Part shown: piece after piece, positions 57,441 to 64,000 of the stretch
How the letters are laid out: each line of letters starts with the position of its first letter
Numbering within the stretch: position 1 is the stretch's first letter
NCBI GenBank assembly: GCA_900549995.1
Contig: URQQ01000006.1
Coordinates: 1 to 64,000, forward strand
Source of the DNA: an uncultured Lachnospiraceae bacterium
GTDB lineage: Bacteria; Bacillota; Clostridia; Lachnospirales; Lachnospiraceae
Direction: 5' to 3'
Length of the DNA: 64,000 nucleotides
Translations under genes and position numbers: made by a program
The notes under the pieces: generated by a model
Seen by the model: only the letters and a program-made list of their open reading frames with translations
What the model was told of the DNA's origin: nothing
Database searches by the model: none

Positions 57441-57703
57441 CTTCCGGTTTTTAGAGAAGATGACCTATATGGTTTTCAAGAAAATAGTCATAGATAAATA
57501 CCTATGACTATTACTTCCTTGCTAAATTATTGAATGTTAATATACGGATATACAAGTTTTCCTTTCTGACCGTTTGGGTCGCTTGTTTATATTTGTTATT
57601 GGTTGGGTTTTGGTTGGGATTCAAAAATACCCCTTACAAACCCCGTAAATGCGTTGCTCGTTGCCACGTGAGGTCGCAGGTTCGAATCCTGTTACCTCGA
57701 TTA

Positions 57704-57744
57704 CAGGCACAACAACTGCAGGAGGCAGGAGTTGTGCCTTTTTA
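57704..57744 (+). terminator. Terminator just beyond attR, likely the original tRNA-Pro terminator
   Basis: AGGCACAAC/GTTGTGCCT followed by TTTTT. It directly follows the duplicated tRNA 3' end, so before integration it probably ended the tRNA-Pro transcript. Confidence 0.8.
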
Positions 57745-57867
57745 TGTGCTCCGGGGCATCTCAGTACCCGAAAAATCATTGGTACAAATAGGGTAAAATA
57801 AAATCTTATAAGGGTATGCGGCTACCAGTGGGTGACTCCCATGCGGCTGCCAAATACAAAAATTAAA

Positions 57868-57910
57868 AAGCTATTGTCAGCATCCGATGTGTTGGCAATA
57901 GTTTTTTATT
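57868..57910. terminator. Terminator of the minus-strand HTH gene
   Basis: The arms AGCTATTGTCA and TGGCAATAG-T pair imperfectly, with T-rich tails on both strands. Confidence 0.65.
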
Positions 57911-58145
57911 ATTTAAACATAAGTAACTTGTAGACAGGGATATCCAGTACTTTAGCAATCTCAAACAGGGTATCTAAGGAAACAGAGGTTGGCATATTCG
58001 GGGCTTCAATATTGCTTAAATGGGTTCGGCTGATATTGACTGCTTCTGCCAGTTGGAGCTGTGTAAGTCCGCCAAGTTTCCTGTAATATGCAATGTTCAG
58101 TCCTAATTTGATGTAAGCGTCAGTGTGACTTAAGTTATCTCTCAT
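57909..58145 (-). CDS. Small XRE-family helix-turn-helix regulator
   Basis: A 78-residue single-domain Cro/C1-type repressor (LGLNIAYYRKLGGLTQLQLAEAVNISRTHLSNIE, then LDTLFEIAKVLDIPVYKLL). AAAGGAG lies 5 bases before the ATG at 58145; a GTG at 58151 is in frame. It stands alone outside attR, and its partners are not evident. Confidence 0.88.
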   Translation of the reverse strand: MRDNLSHTDAYIKLGLNIAYYRKLGGLTQLQLAEAVNISRTHLSNIEAPNMPTSVSLDTLFEIAKVLDIPVYKLLMFK

Positions 58146-58487
58146 GGGCACTCCTTTCTATTTTCTTAGTGTACCCATTGTGTATGATCGCATAAATAAA
58201 GTTTGCTGTGTAACAATCAGTGGATTCAGTGAATGGATACCAGATGGCTCTACATTATATGATGATTATTTAGGAGTATCTTAGCAGAAAATTTGATACT
58301 TGTCACTTTCGTATCTTAGACAAAAGAAGTCGGTATACACCGGAAAAGGTATGCCATTTATTTTCACCTAATGTTATATTGAGATATCCCGGTCTACTTG
58401 CTATAATAGAATTGCATTCAAAAATAAATGATTAAATAAGCCCAATTAATTTTCCAAATAATTGGGAAGAGTAAAGGATGTGTGAGA
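58146..58487 (+). other. Gene-free stretch with a possible gene relic and a promoter
   Basis: Around 58215-58282 a short frame reads ISGFSEWIPDGSTLYDDYL and stops. It looks like the end of a lost gene but has no start or ribosome site. Further on, TTGAGA (58379-58384), a 17-bp spacer and an extended TGC-TATAAT (58399-58407) form a strong promoter. A perfect 8-bp hairpin CCCAATTA/TAATTGGG (58441-58466) lies in the leader of the ORF at 58488. Confidence 0.6.
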
Positions 58488-58817
58488 ATGTGTAAAAAGA
58501 AAATGACAGAATTAAATGAGCGGGCGAAGGAATATATGCTGAAATATGGATGGAAGCATATTGTATTAAGTGTTGAGGAATATACAAGCTGATGTGCTCC
58601 TCCGTATAAGGAGGTAGCGGTAAGTTTTACCGATGAAGAAGAGTCTGTTATGCAGAAGAAGGGCTATGCAGTCAGCCAGAGTGAATTAGGCAATGTCTAT
58701 TACCCGGAAGAAGGAGTCGAAGTTCCAGAGAACATCGTTGTAAAATATGTGGAATATCCCTGGATTACCTGCTTTGAGGTGGAAGGCCTGAAGATCATGA
58801 AAGAAAAAAGCATATGA
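58488..58817 (+). pseudogene. 109-codon ORF interrupted by one in-frame UGA (candidate selenoprotein or nonsense pseudogene)
   Basis: A reading frame from ATG 58488 (AAGGA 9 bases upstream, strong promoter before it) runs 34 codons (MCKKKMTELNERAKEYMLK to VEEYTS). It meets UGA at 58590-58592, then continues in frame for 74 more codons (CAPPYKEVAVSFTDEEE to ITCFEVEGLKIMKEKSI) to a stop at 58815. Both parts look like one soluble protein. The UGA is directly followed by a Cys codon. A hairpin CCTCC-GTATAA-GGAGG lies just downstream (58599-58614). Sec insertion would give a Sec-Cys pair; alternatively this is a Cys/Trp codon lost by mutation. No family was recognised. Confidence 0.7.
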
Positions 58818-58839
58818 AAGCAGAGGAATGGGTATATTG

Positions 58840-59532
58840 ATGACAGAGCAGTTAAAAAAGATAGCAGTTTCCTACGATAGAGGAATCGATCTGGGAAGAA
58901 AAGGAATTGATTCGTACAATAACCTTCCGGAGGAAATTGTAAATCATCCGAATTACAATTTGTTTATTCAAATGCGAAATGAAGAAGAACTTTCTGACAG
59001 CGCAGGGAAAGAAATCTATGATTTTTTAGACCCGGGAGAACATAAGAAATTCGTTGATTTAGGCTGTTGCTTAAATCTGATGTTCAGGGGATACGATCAA
59101 TGGAAATCCCTGTATTATGGAGTGGATATTAGTCCAAAAACTATTGAGCTGCTTAACGAATACAGCACAAAAAATAATATACGTATTGGATCCCTCTATT
59201 GCGGCAGTATGCATCAAACACCATTTGAAGAGAATTTTTTTGACATTGGCTGCTGCATTGGTTCTTTAGAATATTTTGAGAAGTGCTTTGTAAAAGAATG
59301 TATTCAGGAAATGCGCAGAATTATAAAGAAGTCAGGAAGATTAGTGCTGGATATTCCTAACGTCGGAACGAAAGAGTTCGATATTACTGCTTTGATAGAA
59401 AAAAGTCTTGGGAGAGAAGACCTGTTTAATTTTGAGGTGGTTGATTTCGAACAGTTTATTCGTCCGTATTTTGATATACATAAGAAAAAAATTGTGGGAC
59501 CGATGATTCAATACTATTTAGTGTCGGTATAA
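58840..59532 (+). CDS. Class I SAM-dependent methyltransferase
   Basis: A 230-residue methyltransferase. Motif I is FVDLGCCLN, the acidic motif II lies in YYGVDISPKTIE, and the later motifs appear as FFDIGCCIGSLEYF and SGRLVLDIPN. The start is uncertain: AGAGGA abuts an ATG at 58828 and lies 12 bases before ATG 58840, which is used here. It starts about 20 bases after the UGA-containing ORF and is probably co-transcribed with it. The substrate is unknown. Confidence 0.85.
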   Translation: MTEQLKKIAVSYDRGIDLGRKGIDSYNNLPEEIVNHPNYNLFIQMRNEEELSDSAGKEIYDFLDPGEHKKFVDLGCCLNLMFRGYDQWKSLYYGVDISPKTIELLNEYSTKNNIRIGSLYCGSMHQTPFEENFFDIGCCIGSLEYFEKCFVKECIQEMRRIIKKSGRLVLDIPNVGTKEFDITALIEKSLGREDLFNFEVVDFEQFIRPYFDIHKKKIVGPMIQYYLVSV

Positions 59533-59569
59533 GACGTAACTTCAAATTACAGGAGTTATGTCTTTTTTT
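59531..59569 (+). terminator. Terminator of the methyltransferase gene
   Basis: GACGTAACT pairs with AGTTATGTC (one G-T pair), followed by seven T. Confidence 0.8.
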
Positions 59570-59675
59570 ACATATTAATTTTTTGAGTTGAACTGTAGAG
59601 CTGTAAAGCGTTATAATGTATGGGTAGCATAAATGGCGCGTGACGTCAGATCTTAGATTCAGAGAAAGGGACAAT

Positions 59676-60401
59676 ATGAGAATAGCAGTTGATACACATT
59701 CACATACACTGGCAAGCGGACACGCTTACAACACGATGCGGGAGATGGCTCAGGCAGCATCCGAGAGGGGATTAGAAGCACTGGCGCTGACAGAACATGC
59801 ACCCGAGATGCCGGGAACTTGCTGTCTTTTTTATTTTGAAAATCTGAAAATTGTTCCAAGAGAGATGTACGGGGTGAATCTTCTTCTCGGGACAGAGCTT
59901 AATATTATGAATCCGAAGGGGGAGGTCGATCTTAATGACCGTGTCTTAAAAGAGATGGATATTGTCATTGCGAGCATACACAGACCATGTTTTGGATTCG
60001 GTTATACGAAAGATGAGATTACATCTGCCTGTGTGAAAGCGATGCAGAATCCATATATTAACATTCTGGGACACCCGGATGACGGCCGGTTTCCGGTTGA
60101 TTTCGAAGTACTCGTAAAGACAGCAAAAGAAACAGGAACTCTGCTGGAAGTGAATAATTCTTCGCTCAGAGAAGATAATACACGTGAAAATGCGAGAGAG
60201 AATCTGAAAATTATGCTTGGGCTATGTAAGAAATATGGTGTAATGATCACAACGGGAAGTGACTCACATATGGATATTGATGTCGGGGGATTCGATCTGG
60301 CACTGGAAGTTTTAAGAGAAAATGAATTCCCGGAAGAATTGGTTGCCACAACTTCATTGGAGAAAATCAAGCCGTTCTTAAATCGCTATAAAAAACTATA
60401 G
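59676..60401 (+). CDS. PHP-domain phosphoesterase, YcdX family
   Basis: A 241-residue trinuclear-zinc phosphatase of the PHP fold. The metal motifs are visible: DTHSHTLASGH at the N-terminus, LTEHAPEM, GTELNIM, IASIHRP, LGHPDDGRF, and GSDSHMDI near the end. The ATG at 59676 lies 5 bases after AAAGGG; an upstream in-frame ATG lacks a ribosome site. The physiological substrate of YcdX-type proteins is not settled. Confidence 0.9.
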   Translation: MRIAVDTHSHTLASGHAYNTMREMAQAASERGLEALALTEHAPEMPGTCCLFYFENLKIVPREMYGVNLLLGTELNIMNPKGEVDLNDRVLKEMDIVIASIHRPCFGFGYTKDEITSACVKAMQNPYINILGHPDDGRFPVDFEVLVKTAKETGTLLEVNNSSLREDNTRENARENLKIMLGLCKKYGVMITTGSDSHMDIDVGGFDLALEVLRENEFPEELVATTSLEKIKPFLNRYKKL

Positions 60402-60403
60402 AC

Positions 60404-60432
60404 TTTACGAATTTAATGTGTTAAAATATAAC
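60404..60432 (+). promoter_or_regulatory. Promoter of the YerC-like gene
   Basis: TTTACG (60404-60409), a 17-bp spacer and TATAAC (60427-60432), starting directly after the PHP gene. Confidence 0.65.
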
Positions 60433-60466
60433 AGTAATTGATAAGGACTACGAAGGAGATAGCAGT

Positions 60467-60766
60467 ATGAGTAAGAAAATAAGGACTGAGGCAGTTGATT
60501 ATTTGTTTGAAGCTATTTTGAGCCTGGAAAATAAAGAAGAGTGTTATACTTTTTTTGAAGATATATGTACGATAAACGAATTACTTTCATTATCGCAGCG
60601 GTTTGAAGTGGCTAAGATGCTCCGGGAACAGAAGACATATCTGGAAATCGCAGAGAAGACAGGTGCATCCACTGCAACGATCAGCCGGGTCAACCGTTCA
60701 CTGAATTATGGGAATGACGGTTATGACATGGTATTTGACAGATTAAATCAGAATAAAGAAGCATAG
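60467..60766 (+). CDS. TrpR-like protein, YerC/YecD family
   Basis: A 99-residue all-helical DNA-binding protein of the TrpR/YerC superfamily. It has the dimer helices (FFEDICTINELLSLSQRFEVAKML) and a helix-turn-helix (YLEIAEKTGASTATISRVNRSL). GAAGGAG precedes the ATG. In Firmicutes this family often sits next to pcrA, and pcrA follows here two genes later. The ligand is unknown; the tryptophan-binding residues of TrpR are not assumed. Confidence 0.92.
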   Translation: MSKKIRTEAVDYLFEAILSLENKEECYTFFEDICTINELLSLSQRFEVAKMLREQKTYLEIAEKTGASTATISRVNRSLNYGNDGYDMVFDRLNQNKEA

Positions 60767-60769
60767 TCA

Positions 60770-60811
60770 GAAAAAGAGAAGAACTGCCGGTGGCGGCTGC
60801 TTCTCTTTTTT
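60770..60811. terminator. Bidirectional terminator between yerC-like and aroD genes
   Basis: AAAAAGAGAAG pairs with CTTCTCTTTTTT around a GC-rich loop with a further short stem. Confidence 0.85.
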
Positions 60812-60839
60812 AGTGCGGTTTTACTGTGAACAGGTGTTT

Positions 60840-61616
60840 TTAAAGTTCTTCTGGATGCAGGGAACTGTGAAGTTCTTTCAGGATTTCTGACAGTGTGAAA
60901 GCGTCAAGCTGGCCTGGGGCAGAAGCAGCCTGTCCGGCACCGAAAGTGACGGCAGAACCAAAAAATTCTCCGGCAATGCGGCTGATGCTTCCGTTTCCGG
61001 CCATAGACATGGTAATCAGCGGTTTATCTGTATAACAGGAACGCATTTCTTCCGTTGCGGACAGAAGATTGAGAACATCTTTTGGACTTTTGGGCATTAC
61101 TGCTATTTTCAGAATGTCTGCACCGAAATCCTGCATTTTGCGTAGACGGTATATAATATCTGAGATGGCAGGTGTTTTGTCAAAATCATGGTTGGACGCA
61201 ACAACCTTTGCGCCAGATTTATGGATGGATTCGATCATTGATTTTACAAGGCCATCTCCGGTAAATATTTCTACATCAATCAGATCCGCAAGTCCGGACT
61301 GAGCAGCAGCGATATTTAATGACAGATAGTCCTGGTCAGAAAGTTCTGAAGCACCGCCTTCTTTTTTCGTACGGAATGTGAACAAGAGTGGGGTATCCGG
61401 TAGAAGTGTGCGAAGCCCGCTTAATACATCAAGCACCTGTGCGGTATCACGGACTCCTTCGAACCAGTCTGCACGCCATTCCAGAATATCCATCGGGAGC
61501 TGTTTATATTCAGCTGCCAGAGCGAGGATTTCTTCTTTTGTCTTTCCGATATCCGGTATGCATATCTTGGGGATACCGTTTCCGATTTCAATATTTTTAA
61601 CTTTTACAGGATTCAT
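60840..61616 (-). CDS. aroD: 3-dehydroquinate dehydratase, type I
   Basis: A 258-residue class I dehydratase converting 3-dehydroquinate to 3-dehydroshikimate in the shikimate pathway. Visible are LEWRADWFEG, the catalytic histidine in VVASNHDFDKTP, the Schiff-base lysine in ADILKIAVMPKS and ITMSMAGNGSISR. The ATG at 61616 lies just after GGAGGTT; a longer frame from 61685 has no ribosome site. It is a single gene here, away from other aro genes. Confidence 0.95.
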   Translation of the reverse strand: MNPVKVKNIEIGNGIPKICIPDIGKTKEEILALAAEYKQLPMDILEWRADWFEGVRDTAQVLDVLSGLRTLLPDTPLLFTFRTKKEGGASELSDQDYLSLNIAAAQSGLADLIDVEIFTGDGLVKSMIESIHKSGAKVVASNHDFDKTPAISDIIYRLRKMQDFGADILKIAVMPKSPKDVLNLLSATEEMRSCYTDKPLITMSMAGNGSISRIAGEFFGSAVTFGAGQAASAPGQLDAFTLSEILKELHSSLHPEEL

Positions 61617-61717
61617 AATAACCTCCGATTTTCTTAATATATGTCTTAAATTTATTTCAGGATGGAACAAAAGGGACAAGTGCACTTCAACTTCCTGAAT
61701 CCCTCAATCATAATAAA

Positions 61718-61752
61718 AAGCAGAAGATTCAGAGATATGATTCTTCTGCCGG
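61718..61752 (-). terminator. Terminator of the DUF1836 gene
   Basis: GCAGAAGA pairs with TCTTCTGC across the loop, followed on the minus strand by CTTTTTATTATG. Confidence 0.75.
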
Positions 61753-61755
61753 AGT

Positions 61756-62364
61756 TTAAGATTTTGTTTTGGAATCAGGAGACGGAAGTCCGTCGATGAT
61801 CTTCTCGATTAACAGTTTCTTGACATATACGTCAAAGCTTAAAGTGCAGATGAAAGAGAAAAGCTGCAGGAATTCCTTATCTGTCTCAGGAGCGCCGGCA
61901 AATGTATCCCCCGCCTGCTTATATGTTTCTGAGATATCATTTTTTAATATGTCAATTCGGTTCTTCTCCATCTGGCAGACGCATTCATAGATATCTGTCA
62001 GATTAAAATCTTCATCTGAATGGAAATATTTTTCCGTGATTGGTTTCAGCAGTGTTTCAATATCTTTAATGGAAAGCAGATTTTTGAAATAGTAGATGAA
62101 GATAAGAACTAATACATGTTCCTTTGTGTACTTTTTCTTAAGCGGAGGCGGAAGAAGATTATTCTTGGCATAATTGTTAATCATAGTTTTTGTAAGAATC
62201 TTATCCTCAGAATACCGCTTGGTTGAATTCAGCTGAGATTCCATAAAAGTAGTTACCTGATCCATATACAGATCAATATTGGGGATATCTGAAGGTCTGA
62301 TGTAGTCGATCCGGGAAAGACTCTCCATTATACTGTTCAGCATATCATTTGTGTCAATTGTCAT
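61756..62364 (-). CDS. DUF1836 domain-containing protein
   Basis: A 202-residue protein of the DUF1836 family common in Firmicutes. An N-terminal winged-helix-like segment (RYSEDKILTKTMINNYAKNNLLPPPLKKKYTKEHV, a MerR-type pattern) is followed by helices with IYYFKNLLSIKDIETLL. GAGGTGATG precedes the ATG. The MerR-like start suggests DNA binding, but no function is established. Confidence 0.88.
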   Translation of the reverse strand: MTIDTNDMLNSIMESLSRIDYIRPSDIPNIDLYMDQVTTFMESQLNSTKRYSEDKILTKTMINNYAKNNLLPPPLKKKYTKEHVLVLIFIYYFKNLLSIKDIETLLKPITEKYFHSDEDFNLTDIYECVCQMEKNRIDILKNDISETYKQAGDTFAGAPETDKEFLQLFSFICTLSFDVYVKKLLIEKIIDGLPSPDSKTKS

Positions 62365-62384
62365 TTCATCACCTCATACACCAT

Positions 62385-62413
62385 ATTATATAGTATTAAA
62401 AACTAGCTTGCAA
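62385..62413 (-). promoter_or_regulatory. Promoter of the DUF1836 gene
   Basis: On the minus strand, TTGCAA (62408-62413), a 17-bp spacer and TATAAT (62385-62390). Confidence 0.7.
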
Positions 62414-62477
62414 GTGGTTTCGTGGTTAATTTTGAACTGTGGTTTTAGGCATGATGTCAGGCGGATATGAAAAGTCA

Positions 62478-62506
62478 TTGAGAATCTTTGGGATATATAT
62501 TATAAT
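62478..62506 (+). promoter_or_regulatory. Promoter of pcrA
   Basis: TTGAGA (62478-62483), a 17-bp spacer and TATAAT (62501-62506). Confidence 0.75.
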
Positions 62507-62588
62507 AAAACAGATATTGCAAAAACGAGAAAACTATTTACCTAGAGATACGGTCTAGAGATGAAAAGATAGGAGATTACAATAATTC

Positions 62589-64000
62589 ATGAGTATATAT
62601 GATATGCTGAATGAACAGCAGCGGGAGGCGGTATACTGCACAGAAGGCCCTCTTTTGATTCTGGCAGGAGCCGGATCAGGGAAGACAAGAGTTCTGACGC
62701 ATCGGATTGCATATCTGATACAGGAACAGGGAGTCAACCCGTGGAATATTCTTGCGATTACATTTACGAATAAGGCGGCCGGCGAGATGCGGGAACGTGT
62801 GGACAGCCTGGTTGGCATTGATGCAGGGAGTATCTGGGTCAGTACATTTCATTCCACCTGTGTGCGCATACTGAGAAGATACATAGACAGACTGGGATAT
62901 GATCATAACTTTACCATATATGACGCGGATGATCAGAAGACATTGATGAAAGATGTCTGTAAACAGCTGCAGATAGATACGAAGGTTTTCAGAGAACGAA
63001 GCCTGATGTCTGCAATTTCTTCTGCAAAGGATGAACTGATTACGCCGGAAGAGTATGAACTGAATGCTGCAGGGGACTATAACAAGCAGAGGATTGCCCA
63101 GGTTTATAAGGAATACGAAAAGCAGTTGAGAGCGAACAATGCGCTGGATTTCGATGATCTGCTTGTGAAAACAGTACAGCTTTTAAAGTCTCAGCCAGAT
63201 GTGCTGGATTATTATCAGAACCGTTTCCGCTATATTATGGTAGACGAGTATCAGGATACGAATACAGTACAGTTTAAGCTGATCAGCATACTGGCTTCCA
63301 GGCACCAGAATCTGTGTGTCGTCGGGGATGATGACCAGTCGATCTATAAATTCAGGGGAGCAAATATTAAAAATATTCTGAATTTTGAGCAGCAGTTTAC
63401 GGATGCAAGGGTCATCAAGCTGGAGCAGAATTACCGCTCAACAAGTAATATTTTGAATGCGGCCAATGCAGTGATCCGCCATAATAACGGGCGGAAGGAT
63501 AAGACGCTCTGGACAGAGAACGGGGACGGAGAGAAAATTCAGTTCCGTCAGTTTGACACAGGATACGATGAGGCAGAATATATTATAGGGGACATAAAAG
63601 ACCGTGTAGATCATGGAAAGGCATCTTATAATGACCATGCGATTCTCTACCGTACGAATGCCCAGTCACGTATGTTCGAGGAGAAATGTGTTGTATCCAA
63701 CATTCCGTATAAAATTGTCGGCGGTGTGAATTTCTATGCGCGGAAAGAGATCAAAGATCTGCTGGCTTATCTGAAAACAATTGACAATGGACGTGATGAT
63801 CTGGCGGTGAGAAGAATCATTAATGTTCCTAAGCGCGGCATCGGCCTTACGACGCTCAACCGTGTCCAGGAAAATGCGCTGCAGAGGGAAGTTGGTTTCT
63901 ATGAAGCGTTGATGACGGCAGACCTCATTCCGGGGATTGGAAGAAGCGCGTCGAAACTGGAATCCTTCGTGGCTTTGATTGAACATTTTAAAGCAGAAGC
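62589..64000 (+). CDS. pcrA: ATP-dependent DNA helicase PcrA/UvrD (5' part, runs off the window)
   Basis: The first 470 codons of a superfamily 1A 3'-5' helicase used in repair and replication restart. The sequence shows the Q motif (LNEQQREAV), Walker A (LAGAGSGKTRVLTHR), motif Ia (ITFTNKAAGEMRERV), motif II (MVDEYQDTN), motif III (VVGDDDQSIYKFRGA) and motif IV (LEQNYRST). The frame is open to the right edge. The ATG at 62589 is the first after an in-frame stop; the nearest GGAG is about 14 bases upstream, longer than usual. Confidence 0.96.
   Translation, partial: MSIYDMLNEQQREAVYCTEGPLLILAGAGSGKTRVLTHRIAYLIQEQGVNPWNILAITFTNKAAGEMRERVDSLVGIDAGSIWVSTFHSTCVRILRRYIDRLGYDHNFTIYDADDQKTLMKDVCKQLQIDTKVFRERSLMSAISSAKDELITPEEYELNAAGDYNKQRIAQVYKEYEKQLRANNALDFDDLLVKTVQLLKSQPDVLDYYQNRFRYIMVDEYQDTNTVQFKLISILASRHQNLCVVGDDDQSIYKFRGANIKNILNFEQQFTDARVIKLEQNYRSTSNILNAANAVIRHNNGRKDKTLWTENGDGEKIQFRQFDTGYDEAEYIIGDIKDRVDHGKASYNDHAILYRTNAQSRMFEEKCVVSNIPYKIVGGVNFYARKEIKDLLAYLKTIDNGRDDLAVRRIINVPKRGIGLTTLNRVQENALQREVGFYEALMTADLIPGIGRSASKLESFVALIEHFKAE

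Larger units (their letters stand above)
56018..57702. mobile_element. Remnant of a tRNA-Pro-integrated element, bounded by 36-bp att repeats
   Basis: The last 36 bp of the tRNA gene region (56018-56053, attL) recur with one mismatch at 57667-57702 (attR). Between them lie a tyrosine-recombinase C-terminal fragment pointing at attL, a small Cro-type regulator and a GNAT acetyltransferase. A GGTTGG...TTTGGTTGGGATT motif occurs just inside both ends (56103-56122 and 57601-57621), like integrase arm sites. The tRNA's likely native terminator (57704-57744) now lies beyond attR. Confidence 0.85.

Overview
The window looks like a chromosomal segment of a spore-forming, anaerobic gut Lachnospiraceae (Firmicutes, Clostridia; Dorea, Mediterraneibacter or Blautia-like). 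The evidence is the strong AGGAGG-type Shine-Dalgarno sites, the moderately AT-rich base use, a cobalamin-riboswitch cbiMNQO operon, a Spo0A-type DNA-binding domain, a DUF1836 protein, and the general gene content. This is family-level inference from sequence character; no database search was possible.

Layout. (1) 1-4.3 kb: a cold-shock protein gene, then two Rrf2 regulators. The second is CymR-like and leads into O-acetylhomoserine sulfhydrylase and cysteine synthase. A two-part 25-bp motif is shared by the regulator promoter and the metY leader. (2) 4.4-10 kb: a fructose PTS operon (fruR-fruK-fruA) running into an HPr gene and Enzyme I. The HPr has an arginine where regulatory Ser46 should be. 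(3) 10-21 kb: a purine permease, a 1968-residue surface protein built of YDG/MBG repeats, an alpha/beta hydrolase, and an acyltransferase-like membrane fusion protein. (4) 20.8-26.6 kb: a highly structured leader, a two-component system, and a convergent FtsX-type ABC transporter.

(5) 26.6-42.6 kb: a large divergent carbohydrate locus. The minus arm holds a D-2-hydroxyacid dehydrogenase, a KDPG-type aldolase, a phosphotriesterase-like hydrolase, a cupin glucose-6-phosphate isomerase and a shikimate-dehydrogenase-like enzyme. The plus arm holds two Gfo/Idh dehydrogenases, a zinc dehydrogenase, an FGGY kinase, a complete ribose-type ABC importer, a TIM-barrel epimerase, a fucose-isomerase-like protein and a DeoR regulator. 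Together they look like a peripheral pathway for an unidentified polyol, cyclitol or sugar acid.

(6) 42.7-51.4 kb: an orphan NMT1-type lipoprotein, a voltage-gated potassium channel, a MATE exporter behind a leader-peptide attenuator, the B12-riboswitch cobalt importer, a second MATE protein and a CrcB fluoride channel. (7) 51.4-55.7 kb: a 166-bp imperfect duplication brackets an orphan RsiV-like protein and a stand-alone Spo0A C-terminal domain protein. A free-methionine sulfoxide reductase, an amidohydrolase and two small proteins are nearby. (8) 55.9-57.7 kb: tRNA-Pro(GGG) with a 36-bp duplicated 3' end bounding a 1.65-kb integrated-element remnant.

(9) 57.9-64 kb: a small regulator, an ORF with an in-frame UGA (candidate selenoprotein or nonsense pseudogene), a methyltransferase, a PHP phosphoesterase, a YerC/TrpR-like regulator, aroD, a DUF1836 gene, and the 5' part of pcrA running off the right edge. 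The most interesting leads are the UGA-containing ORF, the MATE leader attenuator, the stand-alone Spo0A domain with 0A boxes, the structured leader of the two-component system, and the divergent catabolic locus.
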